Of a stretch of DNA of 46,103 nt, positions 19,651-30,812 are shown piece after piece (the stretch's first letter is position 1; every line of letters starts with the position of its first letter). Source of the stretch: Chara braunii (lineage: Eukaryota; Streptophyta; Charophyceae; Charales; Characeae); contig BFEA01000890.1 of assembly GCA_003427395.1 (NCBI GenBank), positions 279,711 through 325,813 on the forward strand, in the 5' to 3' direction. Both the position numbers and the translations under genes were made by a program. The notes below the pieces were generated by a model that saw only the letters and a program-made list of their open reading frames with translations, ran no database searches and was not told the origin of the DNA.

Positions 19651-20115
19651 GATCTTAAATCTGAGCTAATCTGATTCTGCCTCGAGACGCTCAGGGGGTT
19701 CCAAAGAATTGGCCTCCACCCCCAGGCGTAGCAATCGTACTTCTTTTGTGGGTGACAGAGGGGATCGTGGTAGGCCCGTGATGTCGCAAGAAGATCTCTT
19801 GTCATTGTATCGTGCGAGAAGAGGGGACGTTCCTTCTTACAGGGTCCGAGGGAGTTCCAAAGAATCGACCATCCTCGAGATTTATACGAGGGGTTCACCC
19901 AAAATCATTGCTTGGGTCCTCTGTACGTTCCGACTAGTTAGATGCATCGTTCTTGCGATCGTTCTGGGCGGCGAGTAATAAATGCGTTGTCGTGCTAGTT
20001 TCAGAATTTCCGGATAATTTTTGTCACTGCTATCGGCATCCTTCGATGACCGCTCATCGTCTGTGGAGTTTTCCCAGGTGATCATACGAAGAACTCCCGC
20101 CATCATCGGAGAAAT
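19651..20115 (-). pseudogene. Element 1 linker between protease and RT
   Basis: The same minus-strand frame continues from protease to RT but contains several stop codons (for example near 19882 and 19666). Its residues are mostly polar and no domain is recognised. Confidence 0.5.
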
Positions 20116-20625
20116 TTAGGGGACTGCGTTGATGGTAGTACGAAGAGCCAACCTCATAGGTACAACATAGGGTTTTCCTCCCGTATTTAAGAGGATAATC
20201 GACCGTCGCTCAAAGTCCAGATTGGCTCGTAACGCCACAAGAGCGGGAAGGCCAAAAATGACATCGTAGGTGTTTACGTCTAATACCACGACATCTCCCA
20301 ACACATGCACCTTTCCTAATCGAAAAACGACGTTGGTCATTCGTCCCACTGTTTTTATCTTTTCTTCATCTGCCGAAATGAGCTGCTCCTTTTCCGTAAG
20401 CATGATTAGATCGTTTCTCCTACCCGCCCTCTCAACTACCCATAACGAAATAGCCAAAACGGCAGCTTCCGAATCGATGATTGCATTGTACGATATTCCC
20501 CATATCTCAATGTCGCATTCTGCATATTTCCAAGGGATGGGTTTAATTCGTAGGAAATGATCGTCTTTCTGGATTAATCCCACCCGTATCGGATCCGAAG
20601 CGCCAACCGCATTTTCGTCTGGCAT
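20116..20625 (-). pseudogene. Element 1 aspartic protease, active site altered
   Basis: A retropepsin-like domain with the active-site region AIIDSEAAVLAIS, where Asp is at 20473-20475 and Glu (20467-20469) replaces the Gly of the D-[ST]-G-A signature. Further on, VLDVNTYDVIFGLP matches the second conserved block (hydrophobic-Leu-Gly). The Gly-to-Glu change should inactivate the enzyme. The domain is in the same frame as gag, separated from it by a TGA at 20653-20655. Confidence 0.8.
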
Positions 20626-20652
20626 GGGGTTTTTAATTTTCGCGTTCGTTGT

Positions 20653-22247
20653 TCAGGCGAGGGCGAATCGCTTTCGATTCGCCTTGCAGTGTTGTAGCAT
20701 TGGCTCATTGGCTTGTTCGGAGATTGAGAGCAAATGACCGACCGGGAGTGGAATCCGATGGTCCAAGCCTCGGATGATGTTCAACACATCAATTTCGCCT
20801 GTGACGAAGGTGGGTCCTCCCGACTCCATTTCTCCTGGAGAAGCTCGCCATTTCGCCACCTCTTTCTGTTCCGGCGTGGGTCTGATCGTTCCAATCATTC
20901 CAAGCCCCAGGTAACCAAGCGATACATACTGGTCTAATGGGATGAGCTCAGCAGCTTCTTCCGAAGTAGCCAATGCACTACCTCCGCCCTCCACTTCTTC
21001 CATCAGGGCTCCTACCCATCCCGATCCGTTAGCAATGGGGGCCGCTGCCATTGGGGCGACCCCGACCCGTTGTTGCGGGGGCCGGTGGGGGCAATCACGA
21101 GCTAGATGCCCCAGTTGATGGCACGCATAGCAGACGTTCAGATTGCTTGCGGCCCCTCCAAGAGCAGGTGTCGGGGCTAGCCCTTGTTGGATTGGGGCAG
21201 CGCGTACTGTGATGGGCCGCATATTTCTCATCATAGCCTCCAACCGAGCGTTATGCTCTCGCTGTTCCTTTTTCCTTTCCTGGATTAGGCTAATTAGTGT
21301 TTTGGTCAGTTCAAAAATAGCAGTGGACTCATTTGACCTTACAGGGTTCTCAATCGATGGTGGGGGTGCCGTCATTACAGGTGTTGGCACCACAGGAACA
21401 GGGACACTCGTGATCACACTCGGGGCCGGTCGTTTAGGGGCTATTTGTTCCAGATAGGTGACTGGGCCAGACACAAATCCCATGTTCTCGAACTTGTTTT
21501 GTAACGCGGCCAACTCAGCTTTTACCCTCGCAAGTTCGAACGAGTCTCCTTCCTTAGGGTAGTCTTCCCCCTCTACGAAACTCGCCGCGAACTTTCGTTT
21601 CATCTCCTCTGCAGCGGCCATAATCTGCTGCAGCGTATGATTGATGGGGGAGAACTATTTTCGCAGTTTCGCTCTTATCGTTCGCCTGCAAAGTCCATCG
21701 ATAAACAAATCTCTTCCGACTTGCTCGCCCCGTTCAGTTTTCACAAACAATCAGTAAAATCGGTTTCGATATTCCGCGATAGATTCGAGCGGTTTTTGCA
21801 GCCGGTCTTTAATCATGAAGAGTGCTTGCTCTGGATGGACATAGTCGAATCGATTTCAGAAATCTCGCTCGAAAGTTGGAAGATCTACCCATACATAGGT
21901 ACTAAACCAATGATGAGCGTCTCCTGCTAATTGGGCGGGAATATTTACCTCAACTTCGTTATCATCATAGTATGATCATACTGCTGTGCCCGAAGCGTGG
22001 CCAACTGTGCTCCTACGAGATGATGGGCATGGTCAAACAAATAGAGATCAGGTGGCGTCATGGGATCCCGTGCTCGTGGGGCGGGTTGATTAAGATTTTG
22101 TTGTTGGTTCTGCTGCGGACTCGGATTCTGTGGATTAGCGTTCATGTTGGCTGCCCGTCGATTAGCTGATCTACTTCGGGTGATGACAGGGTCGCATCTA
22201 TGCGCGTTCCGGGGTCGAGGTCGCCCTCGGTTAGCCAGATCGCTCAA
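20653..22247 (-). pseudogene. Element 1 gag with CCHC zinc knuckle
   Basis: The likely start is the Met at 22247, about 40 nt inside the primer-binding site. The N-terminal part is Asn/Gln/Pro-rich. A retrotransposon-gag-type helical region follows at about 21640-21960, with a frameshift near 21860 and stops at 21751-21753 (TGA) and 21655-21657 (TAG). The C-terminal frame (21621-20653) contains a coiled-coil-like start, a Pro/Val-rich linker and one knuckle, CYACHQLGHLARDC (C-X2-C-X4-H-X4-C), which binds RNA. Gag and pol share one frame, suggesting a single polyprotein. Confidence 0.85.
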
Positions 22248-22285
22248 TTAGCGTGCTGTTAGTCCTATAACCCGGCCACGTGTCG

Positions 22286-22298
22286 GGCTCCGATACCA
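22286..22298 (-). promoter_or_regulatory. Element 1 primer-binding site, tRNA-Met-like
   Basis: On the minus strand TGGTATCGGAGCC starts directly at the end of the 5' LTR. It differs by one base from the TGGTATCAGAGCC site complementary to plant initiator tRNA-Met, so reverse transcription was probably primed by a tRNA-Met. Confidence 0.75.
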
Positions 22299-22508
22299 AC
22301 CTCACGCCCAACGCAACTTCCTGATCGGAGTGGGGTGTGGGCCTGGAAGCGCAAAAAGGGGTGTGCCAAGGATTTTTGGGAAAGTGGGGGTGGAGTCCCA
22401 GGTCAGACCTGAGATCTCCTGTGGCAGAGTTTTTTGGGGGCACGGGTGCAATTTGGCAGAGAGGGCGGACCGCTTCTGGTTATAAGGCCGATGGCTTGCG
22501 CAGGCCCT

Positions 22509-23021
22509 TCAAGGTCGCTCGATCCGTCCGTTTTGAGGACGACGATTCATGGAAAGGTCCATTCGGAATGGGTGTGATCCTGATGACTCGGGTCGTCGGT
22601 TGTCGCAAAGTGGCGTCAGTCGTCGCGCGTTCAGGTTGGGCCCTCGCGATCCCGAGGCTCTCTGGTTGCTGCGCCGTCGACAATCTCCGCAGGGCGTGCG
22701 GGGCCAGTAGGGGGCTATGGCGTTCCACGAGACGACCCTGAGTTGATGATATGGGAAAAGAAGACGGAAGGGAGGGAAGTTAGTGGAGATAACGACAAAA
22801 CCGGGGGAAATAGAGTAGTGGGCGTGGTCTGAAGTGGGGAAATCAGAGCACCGGGGATCGCTGGTTGTGGCACATTGAAACTCCCTAGGACACAGTCGAT
22901 TCTCTGTTAGGCAGGGGAACCTCTGTCGGAGGCACTCTTCTATCCAAGGGGTGAAGTACTCCGGGTCCCACGACGAATCTGAGCTCCCGGAGCGTGTCAT
23001 TATGTCATTGTAGAGCCGCAA
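22509..23021 (-). CDS. LTR-encoded ORF of unknown function (5' LTR copy)
   Basis: This 170-codon frame corresponds to 11688-12194 in the other LTR for its first ~95 residues, then differs because of a one-base insertion. As part of the 5' LTR downstream of the TATA-like box, it would lie in the element's RNA leader. No function can be assigned. Confidence 0.3.
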   Translation of the reverse strand: MRLYNDIMTRSGSSDSSWDPEYFTPWIEECLRQRFPCLTENRLCPREFQCATTSDPRCSDFPTSDHAHYSISPGFVVISTNFPPFRLLFPYHQLRVVSWNAIAPYWPRTPCGDCRRRSNQRASGSRGPNLNARRLTPLCDNRRPESSGSHPFRMDLSMNRRPQNGRIERP

Positions 23022-23223
23022 AATTCATTATTGCGTGTCTTCGTCAGTTGCGATCACCGCGGGTGAGTACGTGTAGGCCGCGCGAGTCGAATCGCACTTA
23101 CACGTGTTCACACGGGATGATTGCTTCGTTGCCCACGCAGGATGGCCACATCCAAGCAAGCAATATCTCCGCAATCGCAAGCCTTTTTATGCGTGGGTGG
23201 TTGTGAATCGACACGGGTGGACA

Positions 23224-23257
23224 CGTGTAAGTGCGTAGATCAGATCGCACTTACACG
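23224..23257. repeat. 12-bp perfect hairpin in the element 1 LTR
   Basis: CGTGTAAGTGCG (23224-23235) pairs with CGCACTTACACG (23246-23257) around a 10-nt loop. The other LTR has a mutated version near 12357-12398. The arm sequence also occurs near 23093-23106, so it is part of a small repeated motif. Confidence 0.6.
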
Positions 23258-23965
23258 CATCCCTGCGTGGCGTTCGCTGGTTTCTGGGCAAACAGCTACC
23301 CGATCATCTAATCACTCCGTAATTTCTTAGCATGCAAGATGCAACAATCACAGCAACTCAATCAAGGGATCAACAAGAATGGAAACAGTATTGATGACTA
23401 CACTAAATTCCTACCCTGCTCATGAGTGCATCAAGATGGTAAGCGAAGGCAAAGATCAGGCGTAGGGAAAGCAAACAGGCACGACATCCATTCATGCAGC
23501 ATAACACACAACATCAGAGATTGAAATCGCAAAAACGAGTGTAGGCGCAAGAAAACCAAGCCAAGATTCTGAAAACAATAAAAAACGGGCAAATCGCCCT
23601 GATCTGAAATCAAAATTTATATACACGAGCAGAGAGGGGGAAAAGATAAAAGAAACAGGAAATCCGCGCCCATCAACCTCAGCTCCCTCTTCCTCCCTCT
23701 CTCTCTCTCTGATGCGGATAGTCCGTCGTCGCGCACCAACCCACGAAGTCGTCACCCCGTTTAGTCCTCCCGCACCCGTCAGGCTCGCCCGCGCCCACAG
23801 TCCGTCGTGGCCCGCGTCAACCCCACGCGTTTGGCACCAGCTCGTCGGGTCGCCCGACTCCCACTTCCACTCACCTCTTACTTCGCTCGTGAGCCGACCC
23901 TCACTGATCGCGCTACCCCGAGCTTCCAACAGCTAATTAAGAGAGCTAACTAATCGCGCAGCCTA

Positions 23966-23975
23966 AATTTATAGC
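23966..23975 (-). promoter_or_regulatory. Candidate TATA box of the element 1 5' LTR
   Basis: The minus strand reads GCTATAAATT, close to a plant TATA consensus, and is conserved in the 3' LTR (13096-13105). Transcription would start about 30 bp downstream. This places the U3/R border roughly 800 bp into the LTR and the invertible block within the transcribed leader. Confidence 0.45.
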
Positions 23976-24764
23976 GTGCATGCATGTGCGAAAAACACAG
24001 AATCACAAGGACTTGGAAAGGAAGATCAGGAGAGGGAACACCTACGTTCCGCATGGCCAGATCGCGGCGAGGGGGACGTAGCTGCTCTTCACGCATCCAT
24101 CCGATCATGCAGACCGCGGCTACCAAGACGCAGCAAAAAGAAAGAGAAGAAAGGCGGGAAAGACAAAGCACAAGAAGAAAAATACAATTACAATGACGCC
24201 CATCCAAAATTACAGTTACACACATGATTAAAGGCGCCGACTAATCAAAGTTCCGTTGCAGCCGTATGAAGAAGCGTGTAAGCAAAAAGCGCCGTGTGGC
24301 AGAAGAAAATCCTAATTGCAAAATTTCTAAATTCCTATCTAACGCGGAAAAGCAAAAAGCACAAATTCTGAAAAGAATGTCCGAAATTCCGAGAGCTATC
24401 AGGGTTCGACAAGATTTGAAAAAGAATTCGAAAGGAAAATTCAAAAAGAACGAAGCAGAATTCTCGCGCGATGTCAGTGTCCAAAAATCCAAAACTGAAG
24501 CAAAAGAAGCGGCATAAACTTTTATTATTCGCGCGCACGACAGCGCGCCAGCCGTTCAGCCGACCACCCAACCGATCGTTCCGGGACACGCCCAGCTCCG
24601 AACCCAGCCATCCCGGGAAACGACGCAAAAAGACGAAGAAGCAAGGACACCGATGCAATTTCTCACCGATCCCGATTTCCCATAATTGGCCCAACCTTCC
24701 CAGCTTAGGATCCCTCATTGCAATCGCGCAGAAAATAGTGCACCGCAGAAAGTGGTTCGTCACA

Positions 24765-24890
24765 ACATGAGCACTTCACCCCACCCCACCACGGACATCT
24801 TGCGACACAATGTACCCAACCACACTCACCCCTACGCAGCCACACTGCACATAGTACAATTTCTACGGCGGTTACTACGCGAAAGCACGT
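24765..24890 (-). repeat. Right part of the tRNA-like unit, between the two elements
   Basis: The first four bases, ACAT, are the right target duplication of element 1. The remaining 122 bases match the corresponding part of the units at 45682-45904 and 45905-46103, completing the unit that starts at 11327. The last four bases, ACGT (24887-24890), are the left target duplication of element 2. Confidence 0.85.
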
Positions 24891-26639
24891 TGTCGGGCGC
24901 ATCGGTCCGGCACCGCACGTGGCAGCGCGGGACCCTCTCGGCCGCGTCACGCTGGAGTTGGACCAACCTCGTCGCGAACACACAAATGGAGCTTCCGAAG
25001 GCCGCTCCGACCGAGTGCGCCATCCATACCTCTCGCGAGCCCCTACGACAGGATAGGGCCTACGCAAGGCACAACTTACCTCCCCATTACGGGAGCTGTC
25101 ACCTCGCTTCGGTGGGCATATCCCCGCCGAGCTAGCAGTCCACCGTACGAAAGCTAATCAGTTGCAATCCTAGAGGTGGACCAGCCGAGGGCGTTTCTCG
25201 TTCGCTGTAGCATAGAGGGTACGCGCGGTAATACGCCTATCGGGCCCGCACGCGAACCGACATCCTGGGGGGCTGAAGTCCCAAGCGTGGCTTGACGTCG
25301 GTCGACTAAGACGCATCCCACACACCACGCGCACACCACTTTACGAACACCAAAATAAAACACGCACACATACACATACAACACGACACAACACAACGAG
25401 AACAACGCGATATAATCAATGCGACAACGCTCCTAGTCCCTCAGTAGCCGTCCCATAACTTTCCGACGCGGAATTTCGGATAGGAGTCACGTGCGAGACT
25501 TAGTATAAAACCGCGAGGTCGCAGGGCTACCTCAAGTCGACTCGCAATGCAGGCGTATGCAAACAGTCGCAATGATGACGTACTATGTAGTACCCATAAT
25601 CATGCGGTCCTCGTTAATCTCGAGGGTCGCATTCGACACTCAAGTGTCGACTGACACGCACCTTGAGGGTTAATCTCTCGACGCTGGACGATCGCCATGC
25701 GCGGTTGAATACCACACACCCTCTTCTACACTCTGTGCAGAGTGGGTGGTACATAGGTCCATACCTGTAGTGGCAGTCGTTTCTTACTGCCCTGGAAGTG
25801 ACTCCCACTCCGGGCCTGGGCGGAAGTCAAGGGGTTTGACTTTGACGGCTGCCACGGACTACAACGTCCAACTATAAAAATTAACAAGCAAAATCATCCA
25901 ATAAATAGATAACCATCTCACCACTTATATATCAAATCAGATATCGAGATAACAACAAAAGAAGGGGAGACATAGACCCATCAGATATGCAGATCGTGCG
26001 ACACATGGTTGTCATTCTCACTGCCTCCAAAGTATGACCCATATACCAAGCTCCAAAATACTAACCTGCATAACACACAGACACACACAATAACCACATT
26101 CCCATACACTAATGTGGTCAACTTTACTGTTCCTTGTAACTCACATCATGCCTCACACACTCAAGCCCCAGTCATAATTCAACTTTCCATAAATCTCATA
26201 AGTTCTTTGTAATGACCATTAAAAGAAGTTCGGTTAAAACCCTCAAAGAAACATATCAAATCATAGGGGCTAAGGCAGACAAGTTGAGGTACAGGTGTAA
26301 GCAAAGTTGTGTCATGAGCCGATACGTCGGCGATCAACCAACCAACTTGTTATCAATTATAACAGAAGATGACCCTCAAGGGATCAGCTTAATCTAGTCC
26401 GGATCTTGAATCAAAACGATCAAGAAGACCTGTAACACACGACAAACCAATCTCCAAGCTAAGATCATAAGTGTACGGAGAATACAACTCGATAACACAT
26501 CCTCACTCAAAATCTTCCTACAAGCTAAGCCTAAGTCTACCTCTAAGCCAGTGCCTAAGCAAAGGTAGACCAACTGCAGAATCTCCCCTTTTAAGGGTGG
26601 ATCGCCAGAATCGCCACCTGTCAAAATATAGTCTGTCTC

Positions 26640-27205
26640 CTTTAAACTAAGAAAATTTCGGCAGCGCTTCCCGTACGAAAAGTGTCTTTCCAGAATTTAT
26701 ACAAGTCCATATATGAAAGCATAAACAATCTCTTACTCAAGAAAGTCAAATTTTGTCAAGCTCCCTCAATTAGTAAAAATTTAGGCAGCACTCTCTTTAG
26801 AAAATGAGACTTCCTTGATTTATACTATCTCAGATTTGAACTCAGAATAACTCGAGTTTCTGTCTAGACAAAATTTAACAACTCCTTAGATTTGTAGAAA
26901 TTTTAGCAACACTCCCTTTGAAAAAATGCTAGTCCAAGATTTATACAAAGCTGAGTTCAGAACTTGAACCTAACTTTGACTTCTCAAAGTCCAATTTTGT
27001 CTAACTCCCTGAATTAGCAAAAATTTGGGCAGCACTCCCTTTAGAAAAGGAGACTTTCCAGATTTTTACTAAGTTTGATATAATGAAAAGACAAGTTGAA
27101 CTTTGACAAGTCAGGAAATGACTAACTCCTTGGATTTGTAGAAATTTTCGCAGCGCTTCCGGTAGAGAAAGCAGTTTGCCAAGATTAATATAAAGCCAAG
27201 TATAA
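26640..27205. repeat. Five diverged tandem ~122-bp units in the 3' LTR
   Basis: Units centred on a phrase like AAATTTNGGCAGCACTCCCTTTAGAAAA start near 26648, 26776, 26896, 27018 and 27141, each followed by an AGATTTATAC-type end. The same array is at about 39470-40030 in the other LTR. It is AT-rich and non-coding. Confidence 0.75.
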
Positions 27206-27484
27206 AACATTATCCAAAAAAATGCAAGAATTGACCTAAGTAAAAAAAACTATCATTGAAAATGCAGGAATTGAAACTAACTCCTATCGCTCTAACACGA
27301 GGCGAGCAACTACAGCAACTACCTGTCAAAGTGAAACTCAGACCAAGTAGTAGCCTCACCCAGTCACATGTATGCTAAACCACAAAGATAAGTACTCTCG
27401 TCATCCCATAGTATACCTGAACAAATAATAGTTCATGATCTTTCAATGCTTTATCCCCTTATACCCTGCTTACATAAGGCATAA

Positions 27485-28360
27485 GGTCAGGCCACCCAAA
27501 CTTATGGAATAAGTCTAACTTAACCAAAGAGTATACACAAAACAGAGTGCACAACTACTTTTCTCTTTTTTGGGCATGTAACTAGGTCATCCCAGTCGCC
27601 CTGAACTGTTTAAATATTCCAACTTTATATAATTATCTGACCTTAGTCTTATAAGGTTGCATATGACTGAACCAAACTCAAGTTCAGTCATCTTACCATC
27701 AATTTATTCTTAATCAATACTCTCTTCAGTTCGTGATACGGCTATAGTCGGACCACCTAAACTTATAAAACATTCTGATTAGCTCGTTCTTAAATAGAAT
27801 AGTCATAAAGTATAGCCAAGTTATAACCATTGGGTTCCAGCATGTGCGAGGCTTTGAGCAAGACCCTTTGAACTTACAGAAGGATCTAACTCTCTGCCAA
27901 TTTCATTTCTCTCTGAGCCATCATGTGTGTGGCATCGAGTCAGATCCCCTGAACTTACAGAAGGATCTGCCCCTTTTGACAGGTTATTTCTTCAAAATAA
28001 AGAGCAGGAAGAGACTAAGCCACCTGAACTTACAGAACAGCCCAGCCCCCTCGTTCAAAAACAAGGAAACTTAAGAAAACCCAAGAAACAAGGCAACTCA
28101 TGGTATCTAAACTTATAGAGCGCCCTGAGCTCCTGAAAATTAAATCAAACCCTCGCAAGTCAGAGCAGTCAGGCCACCTAAACTTATAGAACAGCCTGAT
28201 CCTCTATGCAAACCACATTACTGGATCTCCCCAAACTTATGGGGACTTCCCAGCCTCCAGAACAATCAAATCCCCTAAGCTTATAAAAGGGTATGACGCT
28301 CCATGCAAACCAAAATAGAACAAAGCACTGGGTCTCCCCAAACTTGTGGGGACTTCCCAG
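27485..28360. ncRNA. Array of conserved-loop hairpins, 3' LTR copy
   Basis: About ten sites share a core AAACTTAT or GAACTTAC, usually preceded by CC and followed by AGAA, with flanks that differ from site to site yet pair. CAGATCC (27941-27947) pairs with GGATCTG (27963-27969), TCAGGC (28169-28174) with GCCTGA (28194-28199), TCCCC with GGGGA around 28228-28245, and CTGGG..TCCCC with GGGGA..CCCAG across 28328-28360. Weaker or broken stems occur near 27490, 27750, 27861, 28017 and 28097. I cannot tell whether the structure acts as RNA, as DNA cruciforms, or is a trace of old foldback insertions. Confidence 0.5.
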
Positions 28361-29440
28361 CTTTAATGACCCATCCAAACTTTAACGCAATACTGCTTTC
28401 CGTCCTGCCCTTTCCCAGATGCAATCTCTTTTACAATCTGCTTTCAGTCAATCAATAAAGTTGAAACTGACATTTGCATGCATTCCTTTACTTAACCTAA
28501 TTCAGCGTCCTAAAATTTTAACAAAAGTCAAAGTAAGGATGCACACCATATACTCAGTCAGAGATGCAATGGAAAATACCGATAGGGGCTATACTCTGGG
28601 TTTATAGCGGGAAAGCAATAGTTACCTCTCAGTTCCCTGCCTCCGGAACTCCTCCTGAGTTCCGGCAGAGTTTCCGCAATCGGTGGACTGACTCCCCACA
28701 GAGTCTTGCTGCGGTCCTACGAGTTGCAATCCCGCTTGCCGCCTTCCTCTCGTAACCAGGATTAGACTGAGATTAAGAAAGACAGGAGGAGGGGTTTCAG
28801 ACTCTCGAGATACAAATCAGGAACAAACTCAACTCTCAAGAGAGGGCCTTGTTATCTTTAGCCTCCTGAGGGCCCCGCAATGGTGGCCAGTATACACAGC
28901 AGTCCGGTCAAACTGAAGTCAATCTGCCGAATAACCTCTTCTAACGAGTCTCCAACCTGCAACGGTACCTCTCCTACTCAACGAGCCTGTGGATGAGCAG
29001 CACGGCAGTGAAGCAGCGAAGCGCTAGGAAACAAGGACAACCCGGTCACCCCGCACAACAACTTATCGTCCCGCAAAGAACTACATGCTGCACAAGTGAG
29101 ACGTTGGCAGCAAAGCAGCGGCGCAGTGCAGTTGAGGAAGTCCACGCATCCAAACACGGAGCGAAGCAGCACACGGCCAACTGACACCACAATTGAAAAC
29201 CGCAGACTCTCGGCTCCCACCTCTTTTTGACCCTTGCCGTTCCTCCCGGACACACTATAACTCTTCCTTAAATGAAGGTCACTTTCACATAAATAGCAAC
29301 GACAGCCCAGACTTAGCAGTGAGTATGCAGTAACTATTCAGGGAACGCAGCAACCGGCTATATACAGCGAGAGCATGGTAAAAGCATGGCAATAACGATG
29401 ATCAGTCAAGAACAGCCGCACTCATCGTAGTTCTTACAGC
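28361..29440. other. LTR interior with no recognised feature
   Basis: Mixed sequence between the hairpin array and the TATA-like region. Short frames on both strands around 28978-29255 are low in complexity and not supported as genes. Confidence 0.4.
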
Positions 29441-29493
29441 ACCTGCGAGCGGCGAAGCCTGTTGAGACTGCTGCCACTCACCAACAGTCGGGG

Positions 29494-29501
29494 CTTATAT
29501 A
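29494..29501 (-). promoter_or_regulatory. TATA-like box in the 3' LTR
   Basis: The minus strand reads TGTATATAAGCC around this position. The identical sequence at 42330-42337 in the 5' LTR is the candidate promoter. A second TATA-like stretch (TGTATATAGCC) lies near 29357. Confidence 0.4.
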
Positions 29502-29662
29502 CATGCGGAGCCAATTTTGGAAACTCACACAATCTGTCGGTGAGCTCTCTCATTACCTCCGGCTATCCGCCACCTCCTACAACTGGAGAATCAACACCGT
29601 GGGTGATGCCTAGGCCTGCAACCTCGTAGCCAGCCCGTTCCTGCGCCTACTGCACCCTGCTA

Positions 29663-29770
29663 NGCTGGCNGCAGTCTACAAGCAGCCTAGGCNCCTTACT
29701 GACNGANCNGCCGACGCTGTAGTCCGTTGCTAGGCCTAGNTACNCCNCATGCGCAGACTANGGTAGGCCN
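29663..29770. other. Eleven isolated N bases (3' LTR copy)
   Basis: Single N bases occur at 29663, 29670, 29693, 29704, 29707, 29709, 29740, 29744, 29747, 29761 and 29770. Each has a partner exactly 12836 bases away in the other LTR, and the surrounding sequence is identical. This looks like one consensus placed twice. Confidence 0.9.
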
Positions 29771-30716
29771 ATCTCCCTCGGGCTTGCGACCCGTTCCTTT
29801 GCAAAAATGGCGATCCCGAATCAGCAGCCCGGTCGTGGCATCTACCCAATGGAAATCTTCATGGCGAGCAGGTAAGTCTCCAACTTTTGCGCCCTGTGTG
29901 CCTCCTTCATCGATAGACTGGGCTTTACATTGCTAAACAGGTAAGTCTCTAACCTTGCGACAGTCCTCACGCTATTTCCTACTATAGGCTGAGCAAATTC
30001 GAACGAATCTCCTGCCAGAAAGGGGCCGATACGCTCCCTTCCCCGTCGAAATAGTCCTCTTCCCGCCAAATCACCGCTAAGTGCAGCCTGGTGAACCCGA
30101 TACTCAAGCAACATACTAGGTCCGTTGGGTGGCACCACCCCAGTCCTACTTCCTTCTCTACCTCGGTGAGTAACCTCACTCTCTATGTGAGGATACTCGA
30201 GCACTCGGGTCTATCAAAGTAGTGACGACTACAATCGAGCTAAGGGGGCTGTCACCACTGCGTCAAGAAGGCATTCACAAGGGAGGTCTGGCAGGCAGCA
30301 TCGATAGCTCTGAGGAGAACTTCGAAATGGAGCCCGCTATCGGATGGCTCGGTTAGCCTCCCGCCTCTACAATCTGACAGTAGAGGTCATGACGGCATGT
30401 CGTGCTCCGTTCGACAGGTAAGCTTCCGACCGTAGTTGGTGTCACATCACTCCCTCGCTAGGATGGGCGAAATCAAATGAATCCTCAGCTAACATATGGC
30501 CAGATACATCCACTCCTCTGTATGTATGGGGCCAAGCCATCACCTCCTCAACTTAAACCGCTACTCTCTCCGATTACCCAAATGTACGATCCGCCATGGC
30601 CGTTAGGCTCGCTGCCCGTTCAACCCCCCCCCTTTTTTGAAAGCGGATGAACCTGCCCCGAAATTGGGGAAGGTACATTCCCTGCTTGTACCCATACCAC
30701 CTTTGCTTTCATAAGG

Positions 30717-30812
30717 TGAGTTCACTCTCTCCCTCTCGCTCTCTCTCTCTCTCTGTGCCTCTGGTGAAGGGGGTAGGTATGCCCTCTCTCTCGCTCTCTC
30801 TGCATTCCGCCT
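30717..30812. repeat. CT microsatellites in the 3' LTR
   Basis: Two CT-rich runs (about 30725-30755 and 30783-30805) differ in length from those at 43563-43645 in the other LTR, as expected for an unstable repeat. Confidence 0.8.

Larger units (their letters stand above)
11429..24764 (-). mobile_element. Element 1: Ty3/Gypsy LTR retrotransposon, 13.3 kb
   Basis: Two direct LTRs of about 2.47 kb (11429-13895 and 22296-24764) flank an 8.4-kb interior. The minus-strand order is gag with a CCHC knuckle, protease, RT, RNase H and integrase, the Ty3/Gypsy order. The outer ends are TGTGACG and CGTCACA, flanked by ACAT on both sides. A primer-binding site lies just inside the 5' LTR. An additional reading frame follows integrase. 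Gag through RNase H lies in one frame interrupted by several stop codons, so the element is dead. By eye the LTRs differ at roughly one base in ten over their first 230 positions, so the insertion is old. No polypurine tract is evident next to the 3' LTR. Confidence 0.92.
22296..24764 (-). repeat. Element 1 5' LTR
   Basis: This 2469-bp LTR lacks the last eight bases (TGTGACGC in plus-strand terms) present at the outer end of the 3' LTR, so it runs straight into the primer-binding site. TTGG occurs both at the LTR break and in the binding site, consistent with a small microhomology deletion. The outer end CGTCACA at 24758-24764 is intact. Confidence 0.9.

Noticed and set aside
26009-26397. Two small plus-strand frames identical in both LTRs of element 2
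   Set aside because: They are short, in AT-rich sequence, and their identity between copies reflects the unusually identical tract rather than protein conservation.
27485-28360. CRISPR array
   Set aside because: The repeated core is short and variable, spacing is irregular, there are no unique spacers of constant length, and it lies within a retrotransposon LTR.
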